Source of the DNA: Erinaceus europaeus
Taxonomy: Eukaryota; Chordata; Mammalia; Eulipotyphla; Erinaceidae
Reading direction: 5' to 3'
NCBI RefSeq assembly: GCF_950295315.1
Contig: NW_026647634.1
Span: 22,457-86,456 of the forward strand
DNA: 64,000 nucleotides
The notes under the pieces were generated by a model. It ran no database searches and had not been told where the DNA came from. It saw only the letters and a program-made list of their open reading frames with translations. Within the stretch, counting starts at the first letter, position 1, and each line of letters begins with the position of its first letter. Positions 1 through 9,758 of the stretch are shown here, piece by piece. A program made the position numbers and the translations under genes.

Positions 1-241
1 CCAGAGACAAAAAAATCCCCCAGAGGCAGGAAATGATTTTAAGCTGATAAAGTCTTGTCCACAGAGGCAAAAACGCCCCCCTCAGGCCTTCCCTTGGCAG
101 CACATTGGTTCTTGTTGCTCCCTTACATGTTCCTCCATGTTTGTGCCAGTTTCTTTTTTGAAAATGCCTGTACGATATACGTTTCTGTTCACCCCACACT
201 CCTGATACTATGGTCATTTAGTTAAAAAGAAAAGGGGGAAT
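1..241 (+). mobile_element. 3' internal end of a class II-like ERV, with polypurine tract
   Basis: Non-coding 3' internal sequence of an endogenous retrovirus whose 5' part lies outside the window. It contains degenerate copies of a 'cagaggcaggaaatg'-like unit (about 20-75) and a block ending in the polypurine tract 'aaaagaaaagggggaa' (about 225-240) directly before the LTR. The same block, including 'gcctgtacgatatacgttt', is found inverted in the provirus at 20389-20500, so the two are related families. No coding capacity is visible. Confidence 0.8.
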
Positions 242-496
242 TGTTGCTATGCTTCATATTGGTTTGGTCTCATCCCCCCGCCTCTGGGAAATTGTGGTTT
301 AGCCCCTGCTAGTTTCGCGCTTCCCCTTCTCCCTGCCCCCTACCCTATTTACTTGCTGAGTCCCTCTCTGCCGTCGGAGGAGAAAGATGGAGGAGCACAT
401 TGCCCACTCGTGAATAAAGATTAAACTGCATTCTCAGCTCAGCCGTGTGTTTCTGGTCATCTGTTACCCGCCCGTGAAGCCAGCCCTGCAAAAACA
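242..496 (+). mobile_element. ERV LTR (short form, 255 bp)
   Basis: The LTR starts TGTTGC directly after the polypurine tract and ends AAAACA, so it has TG...CA termini. A polyadenylation signal AATAAA lies at 413-418. The last 50 bases (from 'tctggtcatctgttacccg') match the U5 end of the provirus LTRs at 19919-20388 and 22192-22656 in reverse, but the U3 is unrelated in sequence and much shorter. This is the 3' LTR of the element at 1-241. The target duplication cannot be tested because the 5' LTR is outside the window. Confidence 0.85.
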
Positions 497-699
497 ATAT
501 AATCCGTTAGAAAAAAAAAAACACAAATATCTTATTGATGATTTACCCAAAATTCACAGTTTTACTTTGATCACAAGCTACTTATTCTACATAGTTGGGA
601 ATCTGAGTTGAGGAATTAATCTCAACTTTGACACTAAGCATAAGCATGTTTTCCTTAAGGAAAATGCTGATAGGTATATACAAATCTCTGAAAGATTTA
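497..699. other. Unique AT-rich sequence
   Basis: About 200 bases between the LTR and an L1 tail, with an A-run near 510-522. No open frame, repeat family or RNA gene is recognisable. Confidence 0.6.
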
Positions 700-915
700 A
701 AAATGCTTCCAATGCCCATGTCCAGTGGAAAAGCAATTACAGAAGCAAAACCTCCCACCTTATAAAGATCTTGGGTCCATACTCCTAAAAGGATAAAGAA
801 TAGGGGATTTTCCAGTGCAGGGGAGGAGATAGGGAACTATAGTGGTGGGAATTGTATCGGATTGTACTTCTCTTATCCCATAATCTTGTCGATCATTATT
901 AAATCACTAGTAATA
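700..915 (+). mobile_element. L1 3'-UTR tail, diverged
   Basis: 5'-truncated L1 end. It matches the last 200 bases of the L1 3' UTR seen at 35200-35420: 'aagcaattacagaagc', 'gggtccatactcc', and a 'ggtgggaattgt...ttgtac' stretch before an A-rich tail. Numerous substitutions make it an older copy than 34488-35420. Confidence 0.8.
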
Positions 916-928
916 AAATTGTGTCATT

Positions 929-1125
929 AAGGGTCAGGTGGTGGCACACCTGGTAGAGAGCAAACTACATGCTCAAGACCTTGGGATCCAGCACCTGTTC
1001 CCTACCTGCAGGGGTGCAAGCTGCACAAGAGTTGAGAGAGTGCTGCAGGTGGCTCTCTTCCTCCTTCTCTATCCCCTCTTTCCCTATCAATTTTTGACTA
1101 TCTGTGTTCAATAAATAAAGTGCTT
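929..1125 (+). mobile_element. SINE type B (tRNA-derived)
   Basis: Begins 'gtcaggtggtggcacacctgg', passes through the 'ctacctgcaggggtgcaagct' core, a pyrimidine-rich stretch and an AATAAATAAAG tail. The tRNA-like head is diverged. Confidence 0.85.
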
Positions 1126-1153
1126 TAAACACATTTATAAAATATATCTGATT

Positions 1154-1514
1154 AGGGAGTTGGGCAGTAGCGATGTGGGTTAAGAGCACACATCAAGAAG
1201 ATCAAGGACAGGCATTAATATATAAGGATGCTGGTTTGAGCAACCGGCTCCCCACCTGCAGTGGGGTCGCTACACAGGCAATTAAGCAGGTCTTCAGGTG
1301 TCTATCTTTCTCTCCCCTTTTGTCTTCCCCCTCCTCCCTCTTGATTTCTGTCTGTCCTAGCCAACAACAATGACATCAATAACAATAATAATAACCACAA
1401 CACCAATAAAACAACAAGGGCAACAAAAGGGGGAAAAATAGTCTCTAGTAGCAGTGGATTCATGGTGTAGGCACCAAGCCCCAGCAATAACCCTGGAGGC
1501 AAAAAAAAAAAAGT
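1154..1514 (+). mobile_element. SINE type A, long form
   Basis: Starts 'gggagttgggcagtagcg' and runs through 'ccccacctgcagtggggtcg', a CT-rich block and the AAC/AAT-rich segment. It then carries the extra module ending 'ccagcaataaccctggagg' before an A12 tail. This extra module distinguishes the long form from copies such as 29581-29867. Confidence 0.9.
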
Positions 1515-2700
1515 CTTATTATACCCTTGGGTGGGATAAAACTTGCCTTAGACTATTTTTCACCACCAAACTTTTGCTTAAGTTGTTTAACCATTAACTG
1601 ACAAATGCTTTTTTTTTTTTTTTTTTTTCTGCTCTGGCACCTTATCCTGTAATTAATGTAGTGTGTTTCCATAAATACTGGGATTTCCATAGGGAACATT
1701 CTTGGAGAAAATTGAATTTTTTGACTGATCTTTCTCCATCTGTCAAGTAATATATTTAAGTATCTTGATTCACTTCCTAACATTCATGTGAAAGTTGGTC
1801 ACATTTAGCATCATTTTAATGTAAAAATTAAGCTAATGACTTGTGTTTTTATTTTATCTTTCCTCAATATGTGATGGGCATTTAAGTTGTTTACCAGGCA
1901 AAAAAAGTAAAAAAAGAAAGAAGAAGATTTACAGAAAGACAACTGTTCCATTACCTGTTTTCCAAAGTATCAACAGGTTGGTTTAAAGATAACGAAATCT
2001 GAAATGCACATTTTGTTTCAATTGTAGCAATGAAATTAAACAGGAATCTACTTAACGCATATGTAAGAAAGTATGTTATGTGGTTTACATAGCAGATTAG
2101 GAGGCTGAATATGTTTGATATGCAATTATAAAGTGCATGTTTATTAATTACAGATCAAAAGAAGACAATCTATAGGTAGATGAAATGCCTATTGAAATTA
2201 TATATAAGTCATATTAAAATAGAGTAAAGGATTGTAATGTTTTCCTCGGAACCAGTTGACAACACAATTTTTAAAAAGAAATTAATATTTGATTAACTTC
2301 TGTTACAGAGATAATGCTGTAAACAGAGTGAATGATGCATTGAGAATGTCTTAGAAGCTAATTTAGGGGAGGATGATATATCGATGTTTAGTACACTGTT
2401 TTATAGCATGGGTAATTACATTTACTCTATGTTTAGGGACTGCCAAAAGTCAGGAAAAGACTCACAAGATAATGAATGAGGATGACCTTTTTCCATTTAC
2501 ACATGGGCTTACCCCTTTTGTTATAGAACAATAATGAGATCAAAGCAAGCTAAACCTTATTTCAGAAAACTATTTGCTAGAATTAGGATCCATGCCTCAT
2601 ACACTGATCATAGTGAGTTATAGAACAGGGATGGAATCAAATATTGATTTTTGTGTCTTTGTGTATCCTTCTAAGAAATTTACCACATGATTTCTTTTTT
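1515..2700. other. Unique AT-rich sequence, no gene seen
   Basis: About 1.2 kb of non-repetitive-looking AT-rich DNA with a T-run at 1611-1628 and an AG-rich patch near 1900-1925. Open frames here are short and have no recognisable domain. Confidence 0.6.
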
Positions 2701-2935
2701 TTTTCTTTTTGTTGTTGTTAATACTTTATTTGTTGATTCTGGATAAAAACATAGAAAAATTGAAAGAAGTTGAGAGAGAAGGGAAGATAGAGAGGGAGAG
2801 AGACATCTGCAGTACTATTCCATTGCTCACAAAGCTTCCCCATTGAAGGTTGAGACCAGGGGCTTCAACTTGAGTGTTTTTAGACTGTAATGAGTGCACT
2901 CAATCAGCTTTACCACTGCTTGGCATCCCCATATG
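2701..2935 (-). mobile_element. SINE type B, minus strand
   Basis: Reverse copy: T-rich tail and 'tactttatttgttgattctgg' at the left, purine-rich 'gagagggagagagac' block, then 'gtaatgagtgcactcaatcagc' and 'ccactgcttggcatcccc' as the complement of the tRNA-like head. Confidence 0.8.
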
Positions 2936-2940
2936 CATTT

Positions 2941-2973
2941 TCTTTCCTTCTTTCTTCCTTCCTTCCTTCCTTC

Positions 2974-3032
<59 letters not shown>

Positions 3033-3034
3033 TC
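2941..3034. repeat. (TTCC)n/(TTTC)n microsatellite
   Basis: Short TTCC array followed by about 15 TTTC units, directly at the head end of the preceding SINE. The Lys/Glu/Arg-rich and Phe/Leu/Ser-rich open frames here are translation of this array, not genes. Confidence 0.95.
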
Positions 3035-3500
3035 AGGCTCATTAGGACCTTCTACTCATTTGCTTCATCTACTCAAGTTTGAATGCCTTAAGCAGTGTTG
3101 TGAAACTCAAGTTAAATGTTATTTTAGAGTTGTTCAGACTCCCCTCCCTGTTAAAGCACACCCTCCTTGTTATTTTACTTCTTGCACATCTGCATGACAT
3201 ATGGTATGGTATGTCATATGTTATACCTAAAAAAAATAAGGCTTATTTATCAGTGTTCAAACTTTTAGGAAGCAACTATCTTAGTTATTTATATAATAGA
3301 CTTCTTCCTTATCCCTGATTCTAGATTTTTATAATTGTAATTTTTTATGTTTTCCTTTTTTATTGAGTCAGATAATCAACATATTTTAATTACAGTATTT
3401 ACTTTGTAACAATGTAGTAAGATAGCTAATATATTTTTGCTTAAGCTTATAATATTGTTTCATAGAGTTTCTTTTTTCCGTCTGTTCTATTTTTATTTTT
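3035..3500. other. Unique AT-rich sequence
   Basis: AT-rich with no recognisable repeat or coding signal. Confidence 0.5.
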
Positions 3501-3504
3501 TAAT

Positions 3505-3716
3505 TTTTAAAATGTTTATTATAATTATTTATTTATTATTGAATAGAATGGTCAGAAGTTGAGAGGAAGATATAGAGGAAGAGAGACAGAAAGACACCTG
3601 CAGCACTACTTCACCATTCACGAAGCTTTCCCCCTAAAGATGTGGATTGGAAGCCTGAACCTGGGTCCTTGTGCATTGTAACGTGCACTCAGCCAGGTGC
3701 ACCACCACATGGCCCC
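3505..3716 (-). mobile_element. SINE type B, minus strand
   Basis: Left end is the complement of the AATAAATAAAT tail. The middle is 'gagagacagaaagacacctgcagc'-like and the right end 'gcccaggtgcaccaccacatgg'-like, the complement of the tRNA-like head. Confidence 0.85.
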
Positions 3717-3760
3717 TATTTGTTCTTTTTTAATTTCTCATTATAATTCCTCTTGCCTTT

Positions 3761-4058
3761 ACTTTTCCTTTTTTTTAAAGCTTTATTTATTTGTTTATTT
3801 TCCATTTTGTTGCCCTTGTTGTTTAACATTGTTGTGGTTATTGATGTCATTGTTGTTGCATAGGACAGAGAGAAATGGAGAGAGGAGGGGAAGACAGAGA
3901 GGGGGAGAGAAAGACAGACACCTGCAGACCTGCTTTACTACTTGTGAAGCGACTCACCTGCAGGTGGGAAGCTGGAGGTTGGAACCTAGATCCTTATGCA
4001 TGTCCTTGCACTTTGCGCCACGTGCACTTAACCCACTGCGCCACTTCCTGACTCCCAG
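3761..4058 (-). mobile_element. SINE type A, minus strand
   Basis: Complement of the type A consensus from 'ttgttgcccttgttg' to 'aacccactgcgcca'. It is flanked by a 12-bp direct repeat 'cctcttgccttt' at 3749-3760 and 4059-4070, interpreted as the target duplication. Confidence 0.92.
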
Positions 4059-4329
4059 CCTCTTGCCTTTTCTTATTGAAATCAAATTTGTCACTGCTTA
4101 TTTTAACCTCTTTTACTTTGGAATATACATATGGTTTTTTTTTTTAATTGAATGGTCATGTTAAATGCATTACCATGTCAAAGACTAAATAAAGCAATGG
4201 ATAATCTGAGTGATGAAGGACACCTTCCTCTTACATCTTTACATATATTTAATGTTTGGTTTTTTTTGCATCAGAACCTATTTGAAGCAGCTAGACCTTT
4301 ATTTCTACAATACGAAGACAATAATTTAC

Positions 4330-4535
4330 ATTTTTCATTTACTTGTTTGTTTATTCAACTTGACTAGGACTTCATCTTTGCAGGCTGACAGAGAAAGAGG
4401 AAGAGAAGGAGAGAGGGAAAGATACAGTAGCATCAAAGTTTCCTCCATTGTGGTGGAGTAAAGCACCAGGCTTAAAAGCTGGCTGTGTGCATGAAAAAGC
4501 AGACACATACCCTGGTGAGCTATCTTGCTGATCCA
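4330..4535 (-). mobile_element. Degenerate tRNA-SINE fragment
   Basis: Old minus-strand SINE remnant: 'ttgtttgtttattcaac' tail complement, a 'gacagagaaagaggaagagaagg' purine block, and 'cctggtgagctatcttgctga' at the right end. Family assignment is uncertain. Confidence 0.5.
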
Positions 4536-4699
4536 TATTTTTTCTTCTGAATCTGCACTTTTATCTTAGAGTGTTCAACTCTGGATTTTAGTTTAGTTTT
4601 TTTTTTCTTTCAAAATTTCATGGTTGTACTTTCTATGGCATTAAACCATGGGTGACAAAATCTCTCTTAATAAATAATTATGTCAAGAAATTTAAAAAA

Positions 4700-4845
4700 A
4701 TAATTATGTCCCACCTAGAGGGGGAAAAGCTCCACAAGTGGTAAAGCAGGGCTGCAAGTATCTCTCTGTCTCTCTCCTTCATTCTCTCCCTTTCTCTCTC
4801 AATTTCTCTGTATCCAATAATAAATAAAAATATTTCAAAAAACTA
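4700..4845 (+). mobile_element. SINE type B, 5'-truncated
   Basis: Lacks the tRNA head. It keeps 'cacctagagggggaaaagct', 'aagtggtaaagcagggctgc', the TCTC block and an AATAATAAATAAA tail. Confidence 0.75.
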
Positions 4846-4861
4846 AATAATTATGAATGCC

Positions 4862-4950
4862 TAACAGGTGGGTTCCAGGGACTCGAACCCAGGTCCTTGC
4901 GCACTGCAATCTGTGCTTTCATCCAGGTGCGCCACCACCTGGCCAGCCCC
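4862..4950 (-). mobile_element. SINE type B head only, minus strand
   Basis: Complement of the tRNA-related head only: 'gactcgaacccaggtccttg' (B-box complement) to 'gcgccaccacctggcc'. It is probably a 3'-truncated remnant. Confidence 0.75.
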
Positions 4951-7900
4951 TTGTTCCTTTTAATTTATTACAGTAGTTAGGTCATCATTTCAGTGTGGGA
5001 GAGAAGCAAATATAGAGCTGCTATATTGTAGCACACTGATTTTGAAACAATGAAGGATTAAAAGTATGAGTGAGAACATACTAGACTTGTTTAGTTTGGG
5101 GAAGAGAGGGGTACTAATGAATTTTCACTTCATAATAATCTTTAGCGACTTTCTCCAGTAAGAAAATGCCAACTTTCCTAAACTGCTAAAACTATGTAAG
5201 TGCTGGGTCTGCTACCCTTCACTACAAAGCTCTGACCACAATTTGTTTATAGTTCATCTTAAATCTTTTATAATAGAGACATCAATAGATAGCCAATGGC
5301 CATATGTCTTTCACAAAAAATACATTTTGATGCTGCTAAGCTCTATTTCTCTGTAATTTCATGGTCCTGAATATATATTCAAGGTACCTTAGATAAAAAG
5401 CAAAGATTGGACTGCCTGCCGTCAGATAGTTCATTCAAAATCAAGATCTATATTCAACTATTCAAATTATAGTGTAATTGGTAGCCCTATGGTTACCAAT
5501 TGGTTGGGAGGCAACATTTAAGTACTATCAACCGGTGTCTATCCAGCTGATTAAATTCCAGCAATAGTAGACATATTGTTCCAGGTTATTTCTTTTGTGG
5601 CAAAGATTAACTTCTCTCCACTAGCAGAACATATTATCTACTTAAAAGTAATTTGTAAGACCTCAAATATTAAAGATAATCCACCACTAGACAATATGCC
5701 CTCAGATGACTGGCAAAATTTTTGGAGAATATTACTTTCTTGTATTGATGGAGAAACTCATTGGAAGGAAAAGTGATTTCTAGTTTGTGCAGTTACCCCC
5801 TAGAATGGAGTTATTCAATTATAAAATGTGATATAAAACATACCCCTTACTGTACATGAAATGATGAATTATAATCGTTGGGTCACTCAATGCAATTCAG
5901 CTAAATATCAAATCACTAGAAGCTTTTATGGGTGAAATCATTGTCCTATATTGTCTTCCTATAGATCAAAGTGGAGTTTGTACAATCACAAATGTATTCT
6001 TCTATACCTTAGACAATGCTTCACACCAGGTGGTAAAATGAGCACTGAAACTTGAAGAGGAAGTTATCTGGTTTTCAAATATATTAAATTCTCTACCTAT
6101 AGTTTATAGGTGTTCATTGACTGAATTCATGAATTTTAAGGTTATATAGCAGAGAGGTAAGCTCTACTTGAGTATTTGTAGTATTGGTATTGATCCTGGT
6201 GTTCTTGACAAGTTCCACAAGTTCCTTGTTCTACCAGTTGAGCCACTGCTAATTCTGTGTTACTATTTGATGTTTGTAGTAAGACTTACATAGGTATTTT
6301 AGGAAATACCTTTGTCATTTCAATGCACAGTATAGTTTGAATAGTGAATAGTGCTGAGTGGGCCTATAGTGATGAATTGCTGGAGAATGTTTACTTTTGT
6401 TTTGATTTACTGTTGGTTTAGCTTAGTAGGCATTTATTAGAGTTACTGTGAACTACTTTGTGTAAACTAGGGATCTTTTTATAATTCCTACAAAAGGCCT
6501 ATAGAATACATTTGAAAAGCCAGTATGCACAATGTCAACATATACAAAAAGAAAAAGATCTATGAAAAATATGCTTTAACATGCAGAATATGAATAGGCT
6601 ATCTAGATTCCTCTTAGTTTACTAATTTTCATCTTTACTTAAATATATATGCATGGTTTGTTTACTTATAGAATAATTTATATACAGTAGAGCAACATAT
6701 AGTATACACATATATTTCATTGTAACTTAACCAAACAACTGAAACTTTTTATATTAAAATAAGTGTAGGACGATATTCATATATAACAGTAACAGATGCA
6801 GTAATACCAAAGTACAGTATATGGATAAAGCATGAAATTGGGAATCACATTCTAATAAACTAGATCCCAGCTTCATTATCCTCCCTTCTTGCTTCAGTCT
6901 TGTACCAAAACCTTTGTATACTGATTTTTGTCACCTACACCAGTGCAACAATAATAGTGATTTTATGCTTTTATATAGATCAATTGTTGGTATACAAGAT
7001 ATAAATATAAAACAAATTCAGTCATGTTGTAGTCAGTAATATGGCTAAGGATTATGTTACAGTTCCTACTATATTACTAAGAAATGAGAATGAGTACATT
7101 TATGTATTTAAAATTAAATTTCCCCCAAATCATGTAAACAGTTTATTAATTAATATATGGGGAAATAAAAAACTTTTAAAAACAGCTGTAGCTAGTTTAC
7201 TGTTAATAAAAATACTTAAAATTATAACTTACCTAGCAACTGGCATAAACTGAAGGTGGAAACATTTATCATTAAGCATAAACTATAACTTCTATTGAAC
7301 TGAAATTAATGGGAATTTATCCTAAAATATGAAAACTATCAAAAGTCTGTAATTCAAGCATCTACTTTGAGGGACTGAATAAACATGATTTCATTGAAAA
7401 ATGAAATAGACAAGATTTAAAAGTCAATAGCCAATGGTATGAACTGTACTGGTATTCAGGAATACGGTCTTGTTAGAGTAGAGAAAAACCACAGTAAGAA
7501 TAAACTTGAAATATGACATAAAAGTAATGGAGACTATAGGTAAAAATATAATCACTTGGTGAGTAACATTAAGAAATGCATCACGTAAGTGAAAGAAAAC
7601 CTACCAGAAAGATTTAACCAGAATAATACTCTACAGTGTCTTAATGCTTATAACTGAGTAGGTCAAATTTATGACAAACTAATGGCAATAGATATGTACA
7701 TATATTCTTTTAAATTTCTAAATATACAGGGTTAAGTAAAAAATAAATTATTTCCTTTTTTTTTTTTTAAACCATGATAATTCAAAGGCAAACTTTTCTA
7801 CTTAAAATTCACAGGGCTAACCATGAGACAGAGAAATCAGTGTGGCAACTTTTTAAAAAAATGTTATTTGGTTTTGAAGTAATTATTCATATTAATAGGC
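4951..7900. other. Long unique AT-rich block, no gene recognised
   Basis: About 2.9 kb without recognisable recent repeats. The longest open frames are 66 codons (5576-5776, ending in '...DGETHWKEK') and 70 codons (7041-7253); neither has a domain I recognise, and this is the length expected by chance in AT-rich DNA. Bases 6200-6250 resemble an ancient minus-strand tRNA-SINE remnant ('accagttgagccactgct'). Confidence 0.5.
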
Positions 7901-7901
7901 A

Positions 7902-8387
7902 AAGTAGTGCTGGGCTAGCTTCACCAGATAGAGAGAGACGAGGATCTCGTGGCAGCGTGGTAATACAATTCTTTATTGATGTGGATGTTCCAGAGTCAGA
8001 TGTGAGCACAGCAGGTTTAGGCCACATGGAGCTAGCAAAATGGCCGACTCCCGCTATGCACGCCAGCCCTTCTCCAGGTCTTCTCCAAGTTGGGACATGG
8101 AAGAGAAAGAGAACGAAACCAGAACAGCAGTGAGCTTTATAGGGTAAAAACCAGAAGTGGCAAGTTGGAAATGGAAATGTCTAGTAAAGGGGGTGGAGAG
8201 AGGCAAAAGGCATGCTGGGAAGGTGGAAGTGTCCTTAGCAACTGTTGTGATGGTTTTAACTTATCCCTGAGGGGATAAGTGGTGGGGATCTTTCACGCAA
8301 AACAATGATTATGTAAATAGACCATAGTGTCAGCAATGGAGCATGGAGCAGAGCAGGAAGGGCTGGCTTTAAGGCCTGACAAAGTAG
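7902..8387 (-). mobile_element. Solo ERV LTR with 6-bp target duplication
   Basis: A 474-bp LTR at 7908-8381 has TG...CA termini and is flanked by the perfect 6-bp direct repeat 'aagtag' (7902-7907 and 8382-8387), as expected for class II (ERVK-like) integration. Read on the minus strand it has a TATA box (TATAAAG, complement at 8135-8141) and AATAAA near the complement of 7973-7978. It shares 'attatgtaaatagacca' with the LTR at 44711-45098. No internal retroviral sequence remains, so it is a solo LTR left by LTR-LTR recombination. Confidence 0.88.
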
Positions 8388-8476
8388 GAATTCATGCAAG
8401 TGCTAGAAGTAATTGCATGATTTAATTTTCATGTCCCTGCTCTGAGAACAGTACTTGGCATGTTAGCCTAACAAAG
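8388..8476. other. Unique spacer between solo LTR and Vingi element
   Basis: Short unique segment. Its right end 'aacaaag' (8470-8476) may be one copy of the Vingi target duplication. Confidence 0.4.
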
Positions 8477-9751
8477 TACTTCTTCTTCTTCTAGCATTTG
8501 CCCTTCTTCTGTAGCCAGTCAACAGCGTCAGGTTGAGCCTGATGTAAAGTTTCGAGACCTCCTTTGAATCTGGAGAGGTAGCAGTCATTGACTATGTGGG
8601 TCATAGTCTGTCTGTAGCCGTAGGGGCAGTTCGGGTCGTCTCTGGCTCCCCAGCGATGGAACATAGCAGCGCACCGGCCATGGCCTGTTCGATAGTGATT
8701 GAGGAGGGCCCAATCATAACGTGCTACGTCAAAGCCGGGTTGACACTTGCAGGGGTCTGTGATGAGGTGTTTGTTCTTTACCTCAGCTGACTGCCAACTC
8801 TGTTCCCAAGAGTCTGGAACAGAGAAGTTCAGTGTAGGCGTAGGGGACCAGATTGGATGACGAGATGTCAAGCGTTGAACAGGGTGGGCGAAGATATCTG
8901 CGTATATTGGCAGGTCTGGTCGAGCGTAGACGTGGGAAATGAACTTAGATGATGCCGCATCCCGACGAATATCGATGGGGCGATGTTGCTAAGAACTGGC
9001 AGCCATGGAACCGGGGTGGAACGGATGGTTCCAGAAATTATCCTCATGGAGGAATATAATTTGGATAGACCAAGTGGACATGGGGGCTATGGAACCATAC
9101 TGGGGCACAGTATTCTGCAGTGGAATAGCATAATGCCAGAGATGATGATCATAGTGTGGAAGCGCTCGCGCCCCATGAGGAGCTGGCCAGTCTTGCAATG
9201 ATGTTATTCCTCGCGCCCACCTTTGCTGCAGTTTTTATGAGATGTTCGTGAAATGACAGGGTGCGATCGAGAGTAACGCCAAGATAGACTGGCTGGGCTT
9301 CATGCCGGATTCTCGTATCGTCAAGCTGCACATTAAGCTCACGCGAGGCCGAGGCATGGTGTAGATGGAAAACAGATGATACCGTTTTTGCAGTGCTAGG
9401 GATTAGTCGCCAATTTTTACAGTAATCAGATATCAGAGACATGTCTTTCGTGTTTCCTCGAGGATGTCAAACTTGGATGCCTGAGTAGCACAGCAGATGT
9501 CATCGGCGTAGATGAACTTCCTTGAAGAAGTTTCTTGAAGGTCATTGATGTAAATATTAAATAGCATAGGAGCCAGAACAGAGCCCTGGGAGAGGCCACT
9601 TGAGACAAGTCTCCATCTGCTAGACTTGTCACCCAGATGCACCCGGAATCTTCTATTTTGGAGAAGAAACGATATAGTGTTGGCCACCCATGGAGGCAGG
9701 CATCTTGAGATCTTGACTAGGAGACCACGGTGCCAGACCATGTCATACTAC
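8477..9751 (-). mobile_element. Vingi-type non-LTR retrotransposon, 5'-truncated
   Basis: A 1.27-kb minus-strand LINE that is not L1. It encodes the second half of a reverse transcriptase and a C-terminal region, and ends almost directly after the stop codon in a short (AAG)n tail (complement at 8479-8492). A 7-bp repeat 'aacaaag' at 8470-8476 and 9752-9758 may be its target duplication; this is short and only suggestive. The family name rests on established knowledge: Vingi, a sister clade of Ingi, was described as expanded in hedgehogs and absent from other mammals examined. CR1 or Jockey relatives would be the alternative on sequence alone. Confidence 0.8.
8491..9748 (-). pseudogene. Vingi reverse transcriptase / C-terminal domain, broken
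   Basis: The frame enters inside the RT palm at a 'DMVWHRGLL' motif, so endonuclease and the RT N-terminus are missing. It continues with 'SQGSVLAPMLFNIYINDL' and the catalytic YADD (complement near 9506-9517). A frameshift near 9440-9460 moves translation into 'DYCKNWRL...YLGVTLDRTLSFHEH', the RT thumb region. An in-frame TGA near 9149, more stops near 9020-9050 and a stop before 8871 follow. The last segment (8871-8491, 126 codons) carries the C-terminal 'RTGHGRC...W....PNCPYG...HIVNDC' Cys/His pattern shared by Ingi/Jockey-group proteins and ends at a TAG abutting the AAG tail. It cannot make a functional protein. Confidence 0.85.
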
Positions 9752-9758
9752 AACAAAG

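Noticed and set aside
2827..3197. Lys/Glu/Arg-rich and Phe/Leu/Ser-rich open frames over 60-107 codons
   Set aside because: They are the two strands of a TTTC/TTCC microsatellite flanked by a SINE.
3697..4164. 155-codon plus-strand frame
   Set aside because: Spans a minus-strand type A SINE and its flanks; similar frames arise in other SINE copies.
5576..5776. 66-codon frame in unique DNA ('...DWQNFWRILL...')
   Set aside because: No domain recognised, near chance length, no supporting exon signals; retained only as part of the unique block.
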